Both the position numbers and the translations under genes were made by a program. The notes beneath the pieces were generated by a model, which was given only the letters and a program-made list of their open reading frames with translations, was not told where the DNA came from and searched no databases. Of a DNA stretch of 64,000 nt, positions 55,675 to 64,000 are shown piece by piece (within the stretch, counting starts at the first letter, position 1; each line of letters opens with the position of its first letter). This DNA is from Desulfogranum marinum (GTDB taxonomy: Bacteria > Desulfobacterota > Desulfobulbia > Desulfobulbales > Desulfobulbaceae): assembly GCF_016918565.1 (NCBI RefSeq), contig NZ_JAFFQD010000028.1:1-64000 (forward strand), read 5' to 3'.

Positions 55675-56718
55675 ATGAGGATGATCCACAAGAGTTTTAT
55701 TGTCGGCCTGACCCTGTTGCTTGCTTCATGTTTATCCACCACGGCATTTGCAAAAGAAGTGGTCTTTGTGAAACTGGCAGACAACTTTATTATCCTTTAT
55801 GACTCTTCCAGTTCCATGAAAGCCAAAAGTGGCGATCAAATGCGACTGGACATCGAACGGCAGATACTAACTGAAAAAAATTCTACGTTACCCGCACTTG
55901 ACTGGCAGGCTGGTATTTATACCTTTACGCCCGGATTTGGTAAAGAAGCATTCAAAAGCTATTTACCCATGCAGACATACGACAAAGGAGCCTTTACCTC
56001 TACCATCGACACGCTCCCTTCCAAGCCCTCAGGAACAACGTTGCTCCAAAACGGACTCGTTTCTCTGGAGCCTATCCTTGCCAAACTGCAGGGTGAAACA
56101 GTTGTCTTTCTTTTTACCGATGGCCAGTTCACAGCGAACCGTGGACTTCCCGCCCCTGGAATGATCGCCAAACAACTTGCAGAAAAATATAAAGTCTGCT
56201 TTTACGTTATTGACACCGACGACGATACCAACGGTGACCAAGCTGTCAACGCTGTTGCTAGCGCCAGTGATTGTGGAAAAGTTATTCAATTCTCCAAACT
56301 TCTCGGTCATCCGGAATGGCTGACCAACCCTCTTTTCATGGTCAAAGAGGGAGAAATGCCCAAAGCACAAGTTGTAGGCACCAGCGTCAACAACGTTCTT
56401 TTTGACTTTGACAAAGACGTTGTAAAACCAGAAAACTATGTGGCACTGAATGAACTTGCAATTCTCCTTCAGGAAAATCCAAAAGCTCACGTTACCCTGG
56501 CTGGTCATACAGACAATATTGGTTCAGAAGAGTACAACCTCAAGCTTTCCCAGCGACGCGCAGCAAGTGTGCGTGCCTACCTGGTCGAAAAAGGTGGCAT
56601 TGACAACAAAAGAATCACCTTAAGCTCGTTCGGTAAAGCTAAACCTACCAACAGTAACGACACTGAAGAAGGACGTGCCAAGAATCGCCGTGTAGAAAGT
56701 ATCATAACCGGCATGTAA
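55675..56718 (+). CDS. Exported VWA-OmpA fusion protein
   Basis: This 347-residue protein has a signal peptide (FIVGLTLLLASCLSTTAFA; the LASC could also be a lipobox). A von Willebrand A-like domain with the metal motif FIILYDSSSSMKAKSGD and VVFLFTDGQFT follows. The C-terminal OmpA-like domain has VLFDFDKDVVKPENYVALN, TLAGHTDNIGSEEYNLKLSQRRAASVRAYLVEKG and GRAKNRRVE, which binds peptidoglycan. It probably sits in the periplasm holding a partner by the VWA domain. AAGGAG precedes the ATG, and a hairpin terminator follows. Confidence 0.88.
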   Translation: MRMIHKSFIVGLTLLLASCLSTTAFAKEVVFVKLADNFIILYDSSSSMKAKSGDQMRLDIERQILTEKNSTLPALDWQAGIYTFTPGFGKEAFKSYLPMQTYDKGAFTSTIDTLPSKPSGTTLLQNGLVSLEPILAKLQGETVVFLFTDGQFTANRGLPAPGMIAKQLAEKYKVCFYVIDTDDDTNGDQAVNAVASASDCGKVIQFSKLLGHPEWLTNPLFMVKEGEMPKAQVVGTSVNNVLFDFDKDVVKPENYVALNELAILLQENPKAHVTLAGHTDNIGSEEYNLKLSQRRAASVRAYLVEKGGIDNKRITLSSFGKAKPTNSNDTEEGRAKNRRVESIITGM

Positions 56719-56749
56719 CACCTCATTACGTTACCAAAGCCTTTTTAAT

Positions 56750-56784
56750 CTACCAGGCAGGCGCTAACAATGCCTGTTTGGTAG
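56750..56784 (+). terminator. Terminator after VWA-OmpA gene
   Basis: CTACCAGGCAGGC pairs with GCCTGTTTGGTAG around GCTAACAAT, with a T-rich tail. It lies about 30 bases past the stop. Confidence 0.8.
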
Positions 56785-56881
56785 ATTGTTTTCTACGCTC
56801 TTTTTTTTTATCAAAAAAAGAAGCACTGTCCTCAATTAACACACATCACTTCTCTCTTTTGCTGCGTACAAGCTTAGACCA

Positions 56882-57655
56882 ATGCTCCTCTGGAAACAAG
56901 CAGCAAATCGTCCCCCTGACAATCCCGGCACTCTACTGCGCTTGTTTCTTGCAACCAGCTCGCGGGCTCCCACGCCTTTTGCTTTTTCCAATCAAGCTCG
57001 CCTTTTCTCCCTGCTCTTTGTAGTAGCACTTTTATCCAGTTGTACCCAATTGCCTGAGTATGCGGCCCCGAAGATTCGGCCGGCATCAAAACAGCCCACA
57101 ACTTTTTTCGCATACCGGCAACTGCAACAAAAAGATTTTCGTGCGCCATCGCTGCAAGAAGGCACAAACGGGCAGGAAGAACATTTCAATGCCCGTTCCA
57201 GTGTACAAATACGTCCCAAAAGTTCCACGAAAATCATGGTAAGGAAAAGCTCTTTCAATGGGGTTCCGCTGTACTTTGCCGACATCGACAATCTTGCATT
57301 TGAAGCTGTTTTCATACCGGAAAATTCTTGGTGGAATCCAAACATACCTGCAGCAAAAAAAGGCTACGTCCTTCAACACGAACAAATTCACTTTGCGTTA
57401 CTGGAAATTACAGCGCAAAAGATAACCAAAGAAAAGAGCCATTACCGCAAAGGGCTACCCATCGTGGGCAATACGGCAATGGAGGCGCAACGGCTTGCCA
57501 TTGTCTGGATTCAAGATATTATCAACAGTTATAACGAAGAGATACTGAAACAACATACTACATTCGATCAGGACACATCGCTCTACTATTCACCGAAGAT
57601 ACAACAAAGGTGGTGGACTCAGGTGAACAAAGAACTTGGTTCCACAAAGCAATAG
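56882..57655 (+). CDS. Lipoprotein with HExxH motif (DUF922-like)
   Basis: This 257-residue frame has a hydrophobic stretch ending in the lipobox LSSC (SLLFVVALLSSCTQLP, near residue 53). The mature part has YVLQHEQIHFALLEITAQKI, an HExxH zinc-protease motif followed by F, in the style of DUF922 secreted metallopeptidases. The 35 residues before the signal are not typical and the real start may be an internal TTG near 56942. Function not shown. Single gene. Confidence 0.65.
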   Translation: MLLWKQAANRPPDNPGTLLRLFLATSSRAPTPFAFSNQARLFSLLFVVALLSSCTQLPEYAAPKIRPASKQPTTFFAYRQLQQKDFRAPSLQEGTNGQEEHFNARSSVQIRPKSSTKIMVRKSSFNGVPLYFADIDNLAFEAVFIPENSWWNPNIPAAKKGYVLQHEQIHFALLEITAQKITKEKSHYRKGLPIVGNTAMEAQRLAIVWIQDIINSYNEEILKQHTTFDQDTSLYYSPKIQQRWWTQVNKELGSTKQ

Positions 57656-57664
57656 GAGCGCCGC

Positions 57665-58264
57665 TTATGGTTGCAATTCGAAAGCCACCTTTGATTCCTC
57701 TGCATTCTGCAACAATTCGTTGAGCAAATCAATTGTTCGCCGCCAATTATATTGGGGAAAAGTGGTTATTCCTTGTTTGAGTTTATTTTCAAGCATCTGG
57801 TAAAGAAGTTCAATAACCTTTTTTGCATGTATTCCGATACCTTCATCAGTAATAAAAACAAGGGCATCAATTATATCGGCAAGCTTCACAATCAGCAGAT
57901 GCTCTGGGTGCTCACGACGGATGGCCTCCTTCATCTCAAACAACCAGGGAGCAATCTCTCTTTCTATGGCCTCAATGGGATTATTATCTCCACTTAAATG
58001 CTCAATATGCTGTTTAAGCGGGCTTGGCAAATCACCCGTAAGGAGTTCAGGTGTGTCGTGAAGTGAGGCGTATTCCATAATCTGCAGCAGATCGGTATCG
58101 GACAAATCAGGCCCAATGATATCTTTGGCAAGCTTGTTGGAGATACGGGTGACCATGTAGTGATGTTCTGCCAGTGTCTGATCTCTGGAAGTACGAACAC
58201 TATGCCAGCGCGTAACATGTCCGGACCGGGCAAGGTCGGCAAGGGTGAGTTTGGGTAACATCAT
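57665..58264 (-). CDS. YfbR-like 5'-deoxynucleotidase (HD domain)
   Basis: This 199-residue HD-domain protein has RTSRDQTLAEHHYMVTRISNKL, ASLHDTPELLTGDLPSPLK, and VKLADIIDALVFITDEGIG, the usual order of H, HD and D ligands of YfbR. It hydrolyses deoxynucleoside monophosphates. Convergent with the HExxH lipoprotein gene, ten bases apart. Confidence 0.85.
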   Translation of the reverse strand: MMLPKLTLADLARSGHVTRWHSVRTSRDQTLAEHHYMVTRISNKLAKDIIGPDLSDTDLLQIMEYASLHDTPELLTGDLPSPLKQHIEHLSGDNNPIEAIEREIAPWLFEMKEAIRREHPEHLLIVKLADIIDALVFITDEGIGIHAKKVIELLYQMLENKLKQGITTFPQYNWRRTIDLLNELLQNAEESKVAFELQP

Positions 58265-58411
58265 AATAACTAACTATCAGGTAAGAAGAGAAAAAGGATT
58301 CATCCGTCACAGGCATCATACTGTATACAAAGAAAACCTCAACAGCCAAGGCACACCACATTTAATCCAGCCTAACAATCCTCCGTCATTGGGCTTTTAA
58401 AAAAGCGATTA

Positions 58412-59782
58412 TCAGCTTTCTCCGACCAAATTGATATTCATCAACACATAAACCACCGGAATAAGATACAGCAAGCAAACCACCCATCTCGAGCGCGACA
58501 ATTTTTTGAAAAAAACCAGAATAACAAGTCCCACAAACACAGCAGAGCCACGTAACCCCATTGACATATAACTCCATTTAAGGATTGCCGAATCCAGCCC
58601 GGTAAAAACCAGCATCGCTGCGCAAAAAAGAATAAAAAGAGTCAAGGCACGGAGCAATGACAACGGCTTTAAAAGGTGATGTTCCTTTGTTTTCCGGTCT
58701 ATGAAATCGTTGTATATATTGGTGGTAACGCCAAGCAATAACCCTGCTCCGGTACCGAGCACAACCAGCAGGATGCCAGCAGAAAAAAAAGCTGCAATAA
58801 GGGGCGGAAAGCTATGGTAGAGGAAAAAAGGAAGAGCCTGAGCCGTACCACCGCTGATTTCAGAAAAATTCGCTCGCAAATACAACCCAATAACAATACC
58901 TAACAGTCCGAGGGGAGGAATCACCGCAGCACTGAGGAAAGCGCCGTTTCTCGCCTCCTTCACGTCTCCGGCAGAAAAAATAGCCTGTAGATATATCTGA
59001 GTAGAAAGGACTCCGACAACCATGGATGCCATATGAACAGATGCTGCTTGAAGACCATAATGACGCAAACTGAGCATATCAGCACCTGGTGGCAGGCATG
59101 AAAGAATATTTTCCAGGCCCCCGCCCCGGTACAAAGCCACACCAGCACTCACCAGCATGATAACATACAACAGGAAAAATTTAATTTTGCCGATCAACCC
59201 AGCCCCGGCAATACCACCGTTAATAACGAAAACCCCAATAAATATGCTGGTTAACAACACAGCCCAACCGGCACTAAAATGAAACACTGCTTGAAGAATG
59301 GCAATGGATGCCAAAAATTGTCCGATGATGTGAATAAACATGCCGACCGAATTAACGATACTGCAATAAGAGCGAAAACGGCTTCCAAAAGCGCGCCCCA
59401 GGTATTCGGACACTGTTACGACTCCAGCCTCGCGCAACCCTTTGGCAAAAAATAAGCCCAGCAAAAGACAGGAGACACCACTCCCGAGGGTAAATATCCA
59501 GGCTGAGATCCCATGCGTATAGGCCGTCTGGACCGTACCTATGGTTGAAATGCCACCGACAAGGGTACCAATAATTACCCAGGAGACACCAGTATAATCA
59601 AGCGACCTATCTGCCACTGAAAAGCCGGAAGCGGACTTAACTGTGGATAATTTAATCGACAGCAGTGAAATCAGAAAAAAAGTGATTGCAAATGTTATTT
59701 TATACAGCAAACCGTTCCCACCGCCCTTCTCGTTTCCGATAGAAAGTAAAATTATACCGGGAGAAATTAAACAGACCGGCAT
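58412..59782 (-). CDS. Sodium/solute symporter family protein
   Basis: This 456-residue protein has about twelve membrane helices. It has SSS-family motifs: GVSWVIIGTLVGGISTIGTVQTAYTHGISAWIFTLG, LREAGVVTVSEYLGRAFGSRFRSY and IFSAGDVKEARNGAFLSAAVIPPLG. The shortened form and lack of an obvious substrate motif leave the cargo unknown. The listed start is ATG at 59782; a TTG near 59710 (LLYKITF) is an alternative. Divergent from galE. Confidence 0.85.
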   Translation of the reverse strand: MPVCLISPGIILLSIGNEKGGGNGLLYKITFAITFFLISLLSIKLSTVKSASGFSVADRSLDYTGVSWVIIGTLVGGISTIGTVQTAYTHGISAWIFTLGSGVSCLLLGLFFAKGLREAGVVTVSEYLGRAFGSRFRSYCSIVNSVGMFIHIIGQFLASIAILQAVFHFSAGWAVLLTSIFIGVFVINGGIAGAGLIGKIKFFLLYVIMLVSAGVALYRGGGLENILSCLPPGADMLSLRHYGLQAASVHMASMVVGVLSTQIYLQAIFSAGDVKEARNGAFLSAAVIPPLGLLGIVIGLYLRANFSEISGGTAQALPFFLYHSFPPLIAAFFSAGILLVVLGTGAGLLLGVTTNIYNDFIDRKTKEHHLLKPLSLLRALTLFILFCAAMLVFTGLDSAILKWSYMSMGLRGSAVFVGLVILVFFKKLSRSRWVVCLLYLIPVVYVLMNINLVGES

Positions 59783-59899
59783 ATATATCTAATATCTATG
59801 CAGATATAAAAACCAATGCCCTTTTTTCACAAACCCATTATTATACCTGATGTTATTCCAGTTTGCGTTATTTTTTTATTCCCACCACAGGAGTATACA

Positions 59900-60919
59900 A
59901 TGCATATCTTAGTCACAGGTGGTGCCGGTTACATCGGTAGCCATACCTGTCTTGAACTACTTGAAGCCGGCCACAAGGTTACCATTTTAGACAACCTCAG
60001 TAATTCCTCCAAGGAATCCATTAATCGAGTGGAAAAATTAACAGGCTCGTCTATCGATTTCTTTCAAGCAGATCTACTGGACGAACAGGAGGTTCGAGAA
60101 GTCTTTGAAAAGGCATCAGATACAGATGCTGTCATCCATTTTGCGGGCCTCAAGGCCGTAGGCGAGTCTGTGGAAAAGCCGCTTGCTTACTACCATAACA
60201 ATATAACAGGTACGCTTAACCTCTGTAAGGTGATGCAGGAGTTTGGCGTCAAGAATATAGTATTTAGTTCTTCTGCAACCGTTTATGGCGATCCTGCAAC
60301 CGTTCCTATCATGGAAAATTTTCCTCTTTCCTGCACCAATCCTTACGGGCGAACCAAACTGATGGTCGAAGAAATTTTGCGGGACTTGGCCGTACCGGAC
60401 CCAACGTGGAACATTGCCCTGCTGCGTTATTTCAATCCTGTTGGTGCGCATGTAAGCGGTCAAATAGGAGAAGATCCTAACGGTATTCCCAACAACCTTA
60501 TGCCCTACATTTCTCAGGTTGCAGTTGGCAAGCTCGCAGAGCTTTCGGTCTTTGGCAATGATTATTCCACACCAGACGGAACCGGTGTCCGTGATTACAT
60601 TCATGTGGTTGATCTAGCCGTTGGACATCTGCGTGCGTTGGAAAAACTCACAAAAAACCCAGGGGTGGTTACCTACAACCTTGGTACAGGCCAAGGCTAC
60701 TCAGTATTGGATATGGTCAGTGCCTTTGAAAAAGCCAGCGGCAAGCAGGTTCCATACAAGATAGCTCCCCGCCGACCCGGCGACATTGCCCAGTGTTGGG
60801 CGGACCCCTCTTTAGCACGGAAAGAGTTGAACTGGGAAGCAAAAAGGGGGGTGGTTGAAATGTGCGAAGATACCTGGCGCTGGCAATCTTCCAATCCCCA
60901 GGGATACACTGAAGGATAG
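59900..60919 (+). CDS. galE: UDP-glucose 4-epimerase
   Basis: From ATG at 59900 (CAGGAG nearby upstream) this 339-residue enzyme has the Rossmann motif [29 protein letters not shown], the catalytic region [10 protein letters not shown] and [17 protein letters not shown] (YxxxK), and the typical [27 protein letters not shown] block. It interconverts UDP-glucose and UDP-galactose for glycans. A terminator hairpin lies about 60 bases downstream. Confidence 0.96.
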   Translation: MHILVTGGAGYIGSHTCLELLEAGHKVTILDNLSNSSKESINRVEKLTGSSIDFFQADLLDEQEVREVFEKASDTDAVIHFAGLKAVGESVEKPLAYYHNNITGTLNLCKVMQEFGVKNIVFSSSATVYGDPATVPIMENFPLSCTNPYGRTKLMVEEILRDLAVPDPTWNIALLRYFNPVGAHVSGQIGEDPNGIPNNLMPYISQVAVGKLAELSVFGNDYSTPDGTGVRDYIHVVDLAVGHLRALEKLTKNPGVVTYNLGTGQGYSVLDMVSAFEKASGKQVPYKIAPRRPGDIAQCWADPSLARKELNWEAKRGVVEMCEDTWRWQSSNPQGYTEG

Positions 60920-60978
60920 CTCCTTTCTTTCAGAGGACAAACCCGTTTCTAAGGGTTCAACACCTTGTAAATAATATA

Positions 60979-61017
60979 AAAAAAGGCTGGAAAATGATAA
61001 CCACTTACCAGCCTTTT
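60979..61017 (+). terminator. Terminator after galE
   Basis: AAAAGGCTGG (60981-60990) pairs with CCAGCCTTTT (61008-61017), with A and T runs on each side. Confidence 0.85.
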
Positions 61018-61133
61018 CCAGCATCTTCTTTTTTTATTACCCCCAACCAACCTTTCACTTCTTGCCGTTTCGGTGCCCTGCCCAGACCTTTAACCTCACC
61101 ATCGTTGACCACCGCCGGAGGAGAGAAAATCTC

Positions 61134-61369
61134 TAACCCGAATTTCTCATGAACTTTTTGATTTAAAACTCAACAAATTGATATTATTAGCTAAAATGTA
61201 ACCTGTGCTATTAACAGTGTGTTTTTTGTTTTAAATCAAAAAGTTCCCCCTTTGGGTCAATAGATTTTTCCGCAGGATCTACGTTACAAGCCACTTGCGG
61301 TAGTTTACTACAGCTGCGCGGCTTGTGCCTTGCCCTGCGAAAAACTTTATTGATGAGAAATCCGGGCTA
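61134..61369. repeat. Family-1 repeat copy, composite
   Basis: The left end is TAACCCGAATTTCTCATGAA (61134) and the right end AGAAATCCGGGCTA (61356-61369), inverted. The left 120 bases are an A-type palindrome like 30125-30212 (GAACTTTTTGATT with AATCAAAAAGTTC). The right 50 bases match 47277-47314 in reverse. Bases 61370-61597 show nothing recognisable before the riboswitch. Confidence 0.75.
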
Positions 61370-61597
61370 ACAGTGCTATTTACAGAAACACTGTTATCTT
61401 TGTACCCCCCAATCCAAGATTTTGCTGGTCAATGAACAACCTCGGTTACCTCCAATAATAAATTCTCCACATTTTTTTCCTCTTGCGTGATTGAGGCAAT
61501 TACAAAAAAACGCCCCCGGATACCACTCAGTAGCACACTGATTTAACTGTAAAAAAAGCTTGCCTTATTTCCCGTTTTGTTGTTTGTTTCCTGTTTG

Positions 61598-61775
61598 TTT
61601 CAGGTGCTTACAACCAAGCTTTAAAAGGGAACCCGGTGTAAATCCGGGACGGGCCCGCCGCTGTAAACCTCTCCTTATAAACAAATAAGGAAAAATGCTT
61701 TCAACCATGTGTGCCACTGCTCCAAAGCGGGAAGGCCGTTGAAAGTGGGGATAGTCAGAAGACCTACCTGAACAA
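61598..61775 (+). ncRNA. Cobalamin (B12) riboswitch
   Basis: The conserved blocks are in order: AGGTGC near 61602, AAAAGGGAACCCGGTG, AAATCCGGGACGGGCCCGCC (61640-61659), CTGTAA, GGGAAGGCC (near 61729-61737), GATAGTCAGAAGACCTACCTG in two parts ending about 61770. It senses adenosylcobalamin in the leader of the TonB-receptor gene. Confidence 0.95.
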
Positions 61776-61898
61776 TGGTACCGCAAAAAAGGTACCGCAT
61801 GGAACCACGCACATCTCCTTATTACCCAATAGGCTTCCATGTTTCCAGAATCTCCGTGGACAAGAGATTCAAAGGCATCTGTGGATTTAAATCAGGGC

Positions 61899-61943
61899 AT
61901 CCCCGGATCAATGTAGTACTAATTGGTCCGGGGATTTTTTTTA
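61899..61943 (+). terminator. Riboswitch expression-platform terminator
   Basis: A stem of 13 pairs (61899-61912 with 61922-61935, one T-G) closes on a nine-base loop and is followed by a T-run to 61942. It lies between the B12 aptamer and the receptor start, so ligand binding can end transcription here. Confidence 0.85.
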
Positions 61944-61986
61944 TTTCTCTCCGGGCATCCGTTCTTAAAAAGGAGAAGAAATAACA

Positions 61987-63969
61987 ATGAAGAAGTATTA
62001 CCCCGCTCTACTTATTCCCATCCTGTCCTGCCTCCATGCTCAAACTGCTATGAGTGCAGCCACCCCCTCACAACCCACTGTAATGGATGAGGTTGTTGTT
62101 ACAGCAAGCCGTACCGCTGAAACAAAAAAACAAGTCAGCGCCAATCTCACTGTCGTCAACCGAGAAGAAATCGAGCAATCACCAAGCCGTAATGTTGCCG
62201 ACCTGCTTGCAGAAAAAGGACTTGGTCACATTCAAAAATACCCCGGCAACCTCACCTCCATAGGCATTCGAGGATTTCGTACCGATACCCATGGTAACGA
62301 CTTGCAGGGCAAGGTCCTCATTCTACTGGATGGCCGACGTGCGGGTACCGGTAACGTGGCCAAACTGATGACCAAAAATGTCCAACGAATCGAGGTAATC
62401 CGTGGCCCGGGAGCCGTACAATATGGGTCTGCGGGTATGGGTGGTGTGGTAAACATCATCACCCGGCAAGGTAAGCTCAACAGTGCTTTTGTAGAAGCCG
62501 GTGGTGGCGGTTTTGACACTGGAGAAGGCTCTATTGGTGGAACTGTTAATCAAAACGGTTTTGACTTTGCAGGAAGTTATACCTACAGAACCGAAGGCGA
62601 TTATGACACCGGGAGCGGTGATCGATTTGAAAACACAGGAAATAACTATGAAACCGGCATAAGTGCGAATCTTGGTTACTCCTTCTCAGATACCAATCGG
62701 CTGGGCGTCATTTTCACCGGTTTTGATGCAGATGATGCGGGTGATCCTGGTTATTTCAGCAATCCCGACCTTGATAATACCACAGACAAGGACAATTACT
62801 CCATTGATACTAGATATAATGGGGGTACGGATAATGATCAGTATCAATGGATGGTACGTTATTTTTTCGGTAAGGATGAAAACACATGGAAAAGTCCGAC
62901 TGCCTCCAATGCATCCGGCTGGGATACCGGCATAGATTCATCCAACAAAACAGATCAACAGGGAGCCCAGGCACAGGTTACCGGAACATTTGATATTGCC
63001 ACCTTTACCGCGGGATTTGATTGGCTCGATTATGATGTGGAAAACACATGGACTCCAACAAAAACCACCTATACCAATCCAGCATTATTTCTGTTAGGCA
63101 AAACAAGTTTTGCCGATGATGCTGTCACCGCAAACATAGGATTGCGTTACGACTGGTATGAAGTTGAAGTAAAAGAGCCCGCAGGCAGAGACGAAGATCA
63201 AAACCGATTAACCCCGCAGTTTGGCCTTGCCTGGATGGTTACCGACGAACTGAAACTTCGTGCCCAGTATGCAGAGGCCTTTACAATGCCCTCTGCCGAC
63301 CAGTTGGCAGCCGATTTTACCAGCTTTGGTACCAGAACAGTAGGCAACCCTGATCTCGATCCAGAGAAAAGCAATACCTATGAGGGTGGTGTCGACTTTG
63401 AACACAAAAGTCTTACTGCCTCCCTGACCTATTTCTACACCGATTTTGAAGATAAAATAACCACTGATTATCTTGCTGACGGCTCAGCTACCTGGAAAAA
63501 CCTTGGCGATGCGACCATTGCCGGTTTTGAGGGAGAGATCAGCTACGATGTCGGAGAACCAATGGGTTGGACCTGGGAAGTCAGACCCTATCTCGGCATG
63601 ACTATTCTCACCAAGTATGAGGATGACCAAACCGGTGAAGATCTCCTCTATGTAAGTGGTACCAACCTATCAGCAGGCCTTGTTGTAAACAATGGGGCAG
63701 GTGCGTTTGTCCGGTTTAACGTTGCTTACGCCGGTAAACAAGACGTCAATGATTGGGAGTCTGGAACATACCCTACACCGGTTGTTGAACTTGATTCGTC
63801 TACAGTTGCCGATCTCGTTGCCTCGTATCGTTTTCTTGAGTCTGATACCTATGGGGCATTCACCCTGCGCGGCGAAGTACGCAATCTTTTTGACGAAGAG
63901 TATGCCTACGTGAAAGGGTATCCTATGCCTGGCATCAACTGGTTCCTCGGACTGCGCTGGGATTATTAG
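61987..63969 (+). CDS. TonB-dependent receptor under B12 riboswitch control
   Basis: This 660-residue outer-membrane protein has a signal peptide (LLIPILSCLHAQTAMSA), a TonB box region (MDEVVVTASRTAETKKQ), a plug domain (RNVADLLAEKGLGHIQKYPG to RIEVIRGPGAVQYGSAGMGGVVNIITRQG), and then the barrel, ending in aromatic GINWFLGLRWDY. The riboswitch upstream makes it a likely cobalamin or corrinoid transporter (BtuB-like). GGAG is 12 bases before the ATG. The next gene may begin at its stop (TAGTG). Confidence 0.92.
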   Translation: MKKYYPALLIPILSCLHAQTAMSAATPSQPTVMDEVVVTASRTAETKKQVSANLTVVNREEIEQSPSRNVADLLAEKGLGHIQKYPGNLTSIGIRGFRTDTHGNDLQGKVLILLDGRRAGTGNVAKLMTKNVQRIEVIRGPGAVQYGSAGMGGVVNIITRQGKLNSAFVEAGGGGFDTGEGSIGGTVNQNGFDFAGSYTYRTEGDYDTGSGDRFENTGNNYETGISANLGYSFSDTNRLGVIFTGFDADDAGDPGYFSNPDLDNTTDKDNYSIDTRYNGGTDNDQYQWMVRYFFGKDENTWKSPTASNASGWDTGIDSSNKTDQQGAQAQVTGTFDIATFTAGFDWLDYDVENTWTPTKTTYTNPALFLLGKTSFADDAVTANIGLRYDWYEVEVKEPAGRDEDQNRLTPQFGLAWMVTDELKLRAQYAEAFTMPSADQLAADFTSFGTRTVGNPDLDPEKSNTYEGGVDFEHKSLTASLTYFYTDFEDKITTDYLADGSATWKNLGDATIAGFEGEISYDVGEPMGWTWEVRPYLGMTILTKYEDDQTGEDLLYVSGTNLSAGLVVNNGAGAFVRFNVAYAGKQDVNDWESGTYPTPVVELDSSTVADLVASYRFLESDTYGAFTLRGEVRNLFDEEYAYVKGYPMPGINWFLGLRWDY

Positions 63970-64000
63970 TGGAGTTAAAATCATTACTGCTCGGCCTTGC
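63969..64000 (+). CDS. Possible start of next gene, cut by window edge
   Basis: The TAG stop of the receptor overlaps a GTG (TAGTG) that opens ELKSLLLGL in frame. The hydrophobic run could be a signal or membrane helix, as expected for the next gene of a B12-uptake set. Only ten codons are visible. Confidence 0.35.
   Translation, partial: MELKSLLLGL

Noticed and set aside
1-64000. tRNA, rRNA and CRISPR arrays
   Set aside because: No tRNA-like cloverleaf ends (CCA/GTTCRANNC), no rRNA blocks and no regular spacer-repeat pattern were seen; the repeats found are irregular and inverted.

Overview
The window looks like the chromosome of a Gram-negative, anaerobic Desulfobacterota-type bacterium, probably close to the Desulfobulbales. 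This is inferred from gene content, not from a database match. The supporting genes are the futalosine menaquinone enzymes MqnB and MqnD, a pentaheme c-type cytochrome with an in-frame UGA, the heptose kinase HldE1, Pal/Skp/LolA outer-membrane genes, ribonuclease Y, a RemA-like protein, and a MucR-type regulator. No rRNA or tRNA gene and no CRISPR array was seen.

Positions 1-3.9 kb are a graveyard of insertion sequences. An IS3-type orfA with a truncated orfB, a second IS3 C-terminal scrap, a frameshifted ISKra4-like transposase and a decayed IS66 TnpC surround one intact sulfotransferase/TPR gene. Positions 4.1-13.6 kb (minus strand) hold a polysaccharide export locus: an ABC-2 permease (Wzm), an ATPase with a C-terminal carbohydrate-binding type domain (Wzt), a sulfotransferase-glycosyltransferase fusion, an NAD-dependent epimerase and an initiating sugar-phosphate transferase. 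Downstream of it lie a secreted C39-like peptidase and small exported proteins.

Positions 13.9-25.9 kb are mostly metabolism: Bpt/Ate-type aminoacyl-protein transferase, glutamate dehydrogenase, a PEP/pyruvate-binding protein with two receiver-like domains, the candidate selenocysteine cytochrome, an overlapping mqnB-mqnD-mobA-like set, queA, a DUF2959 lipoprotein and an FmdB zinc ribbon. Positions 26-41.4 kb hold mucR, murI-lolA, an MJ0936/YfcE-type phosphoesterase and a four-domain S1 protein. The long minus-strand envelope/RNA cluster follows (pal, skp, hldE1, yicC, remA, gmk, rlmB), then glgP, a small unknown protein, a radical SAM protein, dus and a Fur/PerR regulator.

Positions 41.6-53.9 kb contain rny, a candidate 6S RNA, zapA, a ZapB-like coiled coil, a Nudix hydrolase, an MltD-like transglycosylase, moaE, an HDOD protein next to a hybrid histidine kinase, a BrkB-family membrane protein and a ParB-like protein with an extra N-terminal domain. 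Positions 53.9-64 kb contain an aldo/keto reductase, a VWA-OmpA protein, an HExxH lipoprotein, a YfbR-like nucleotidase, a sodium/solute symporter, galE, and a cobalamin riboswitch with a terminator in front of a TonB-dependent receptor.

The strongest unusual signals are three. The first is the in-frame UGA in the cytochrome, with a hairpin directly after it (about 20500-20537). The second is a family of small intergenic repeats with inverted termini, seen at five places and accompanied by a second family. The third is a set of uncommon domain fusions (ParB-like, PPDK_N with receivers, sulfotransferase-GT).
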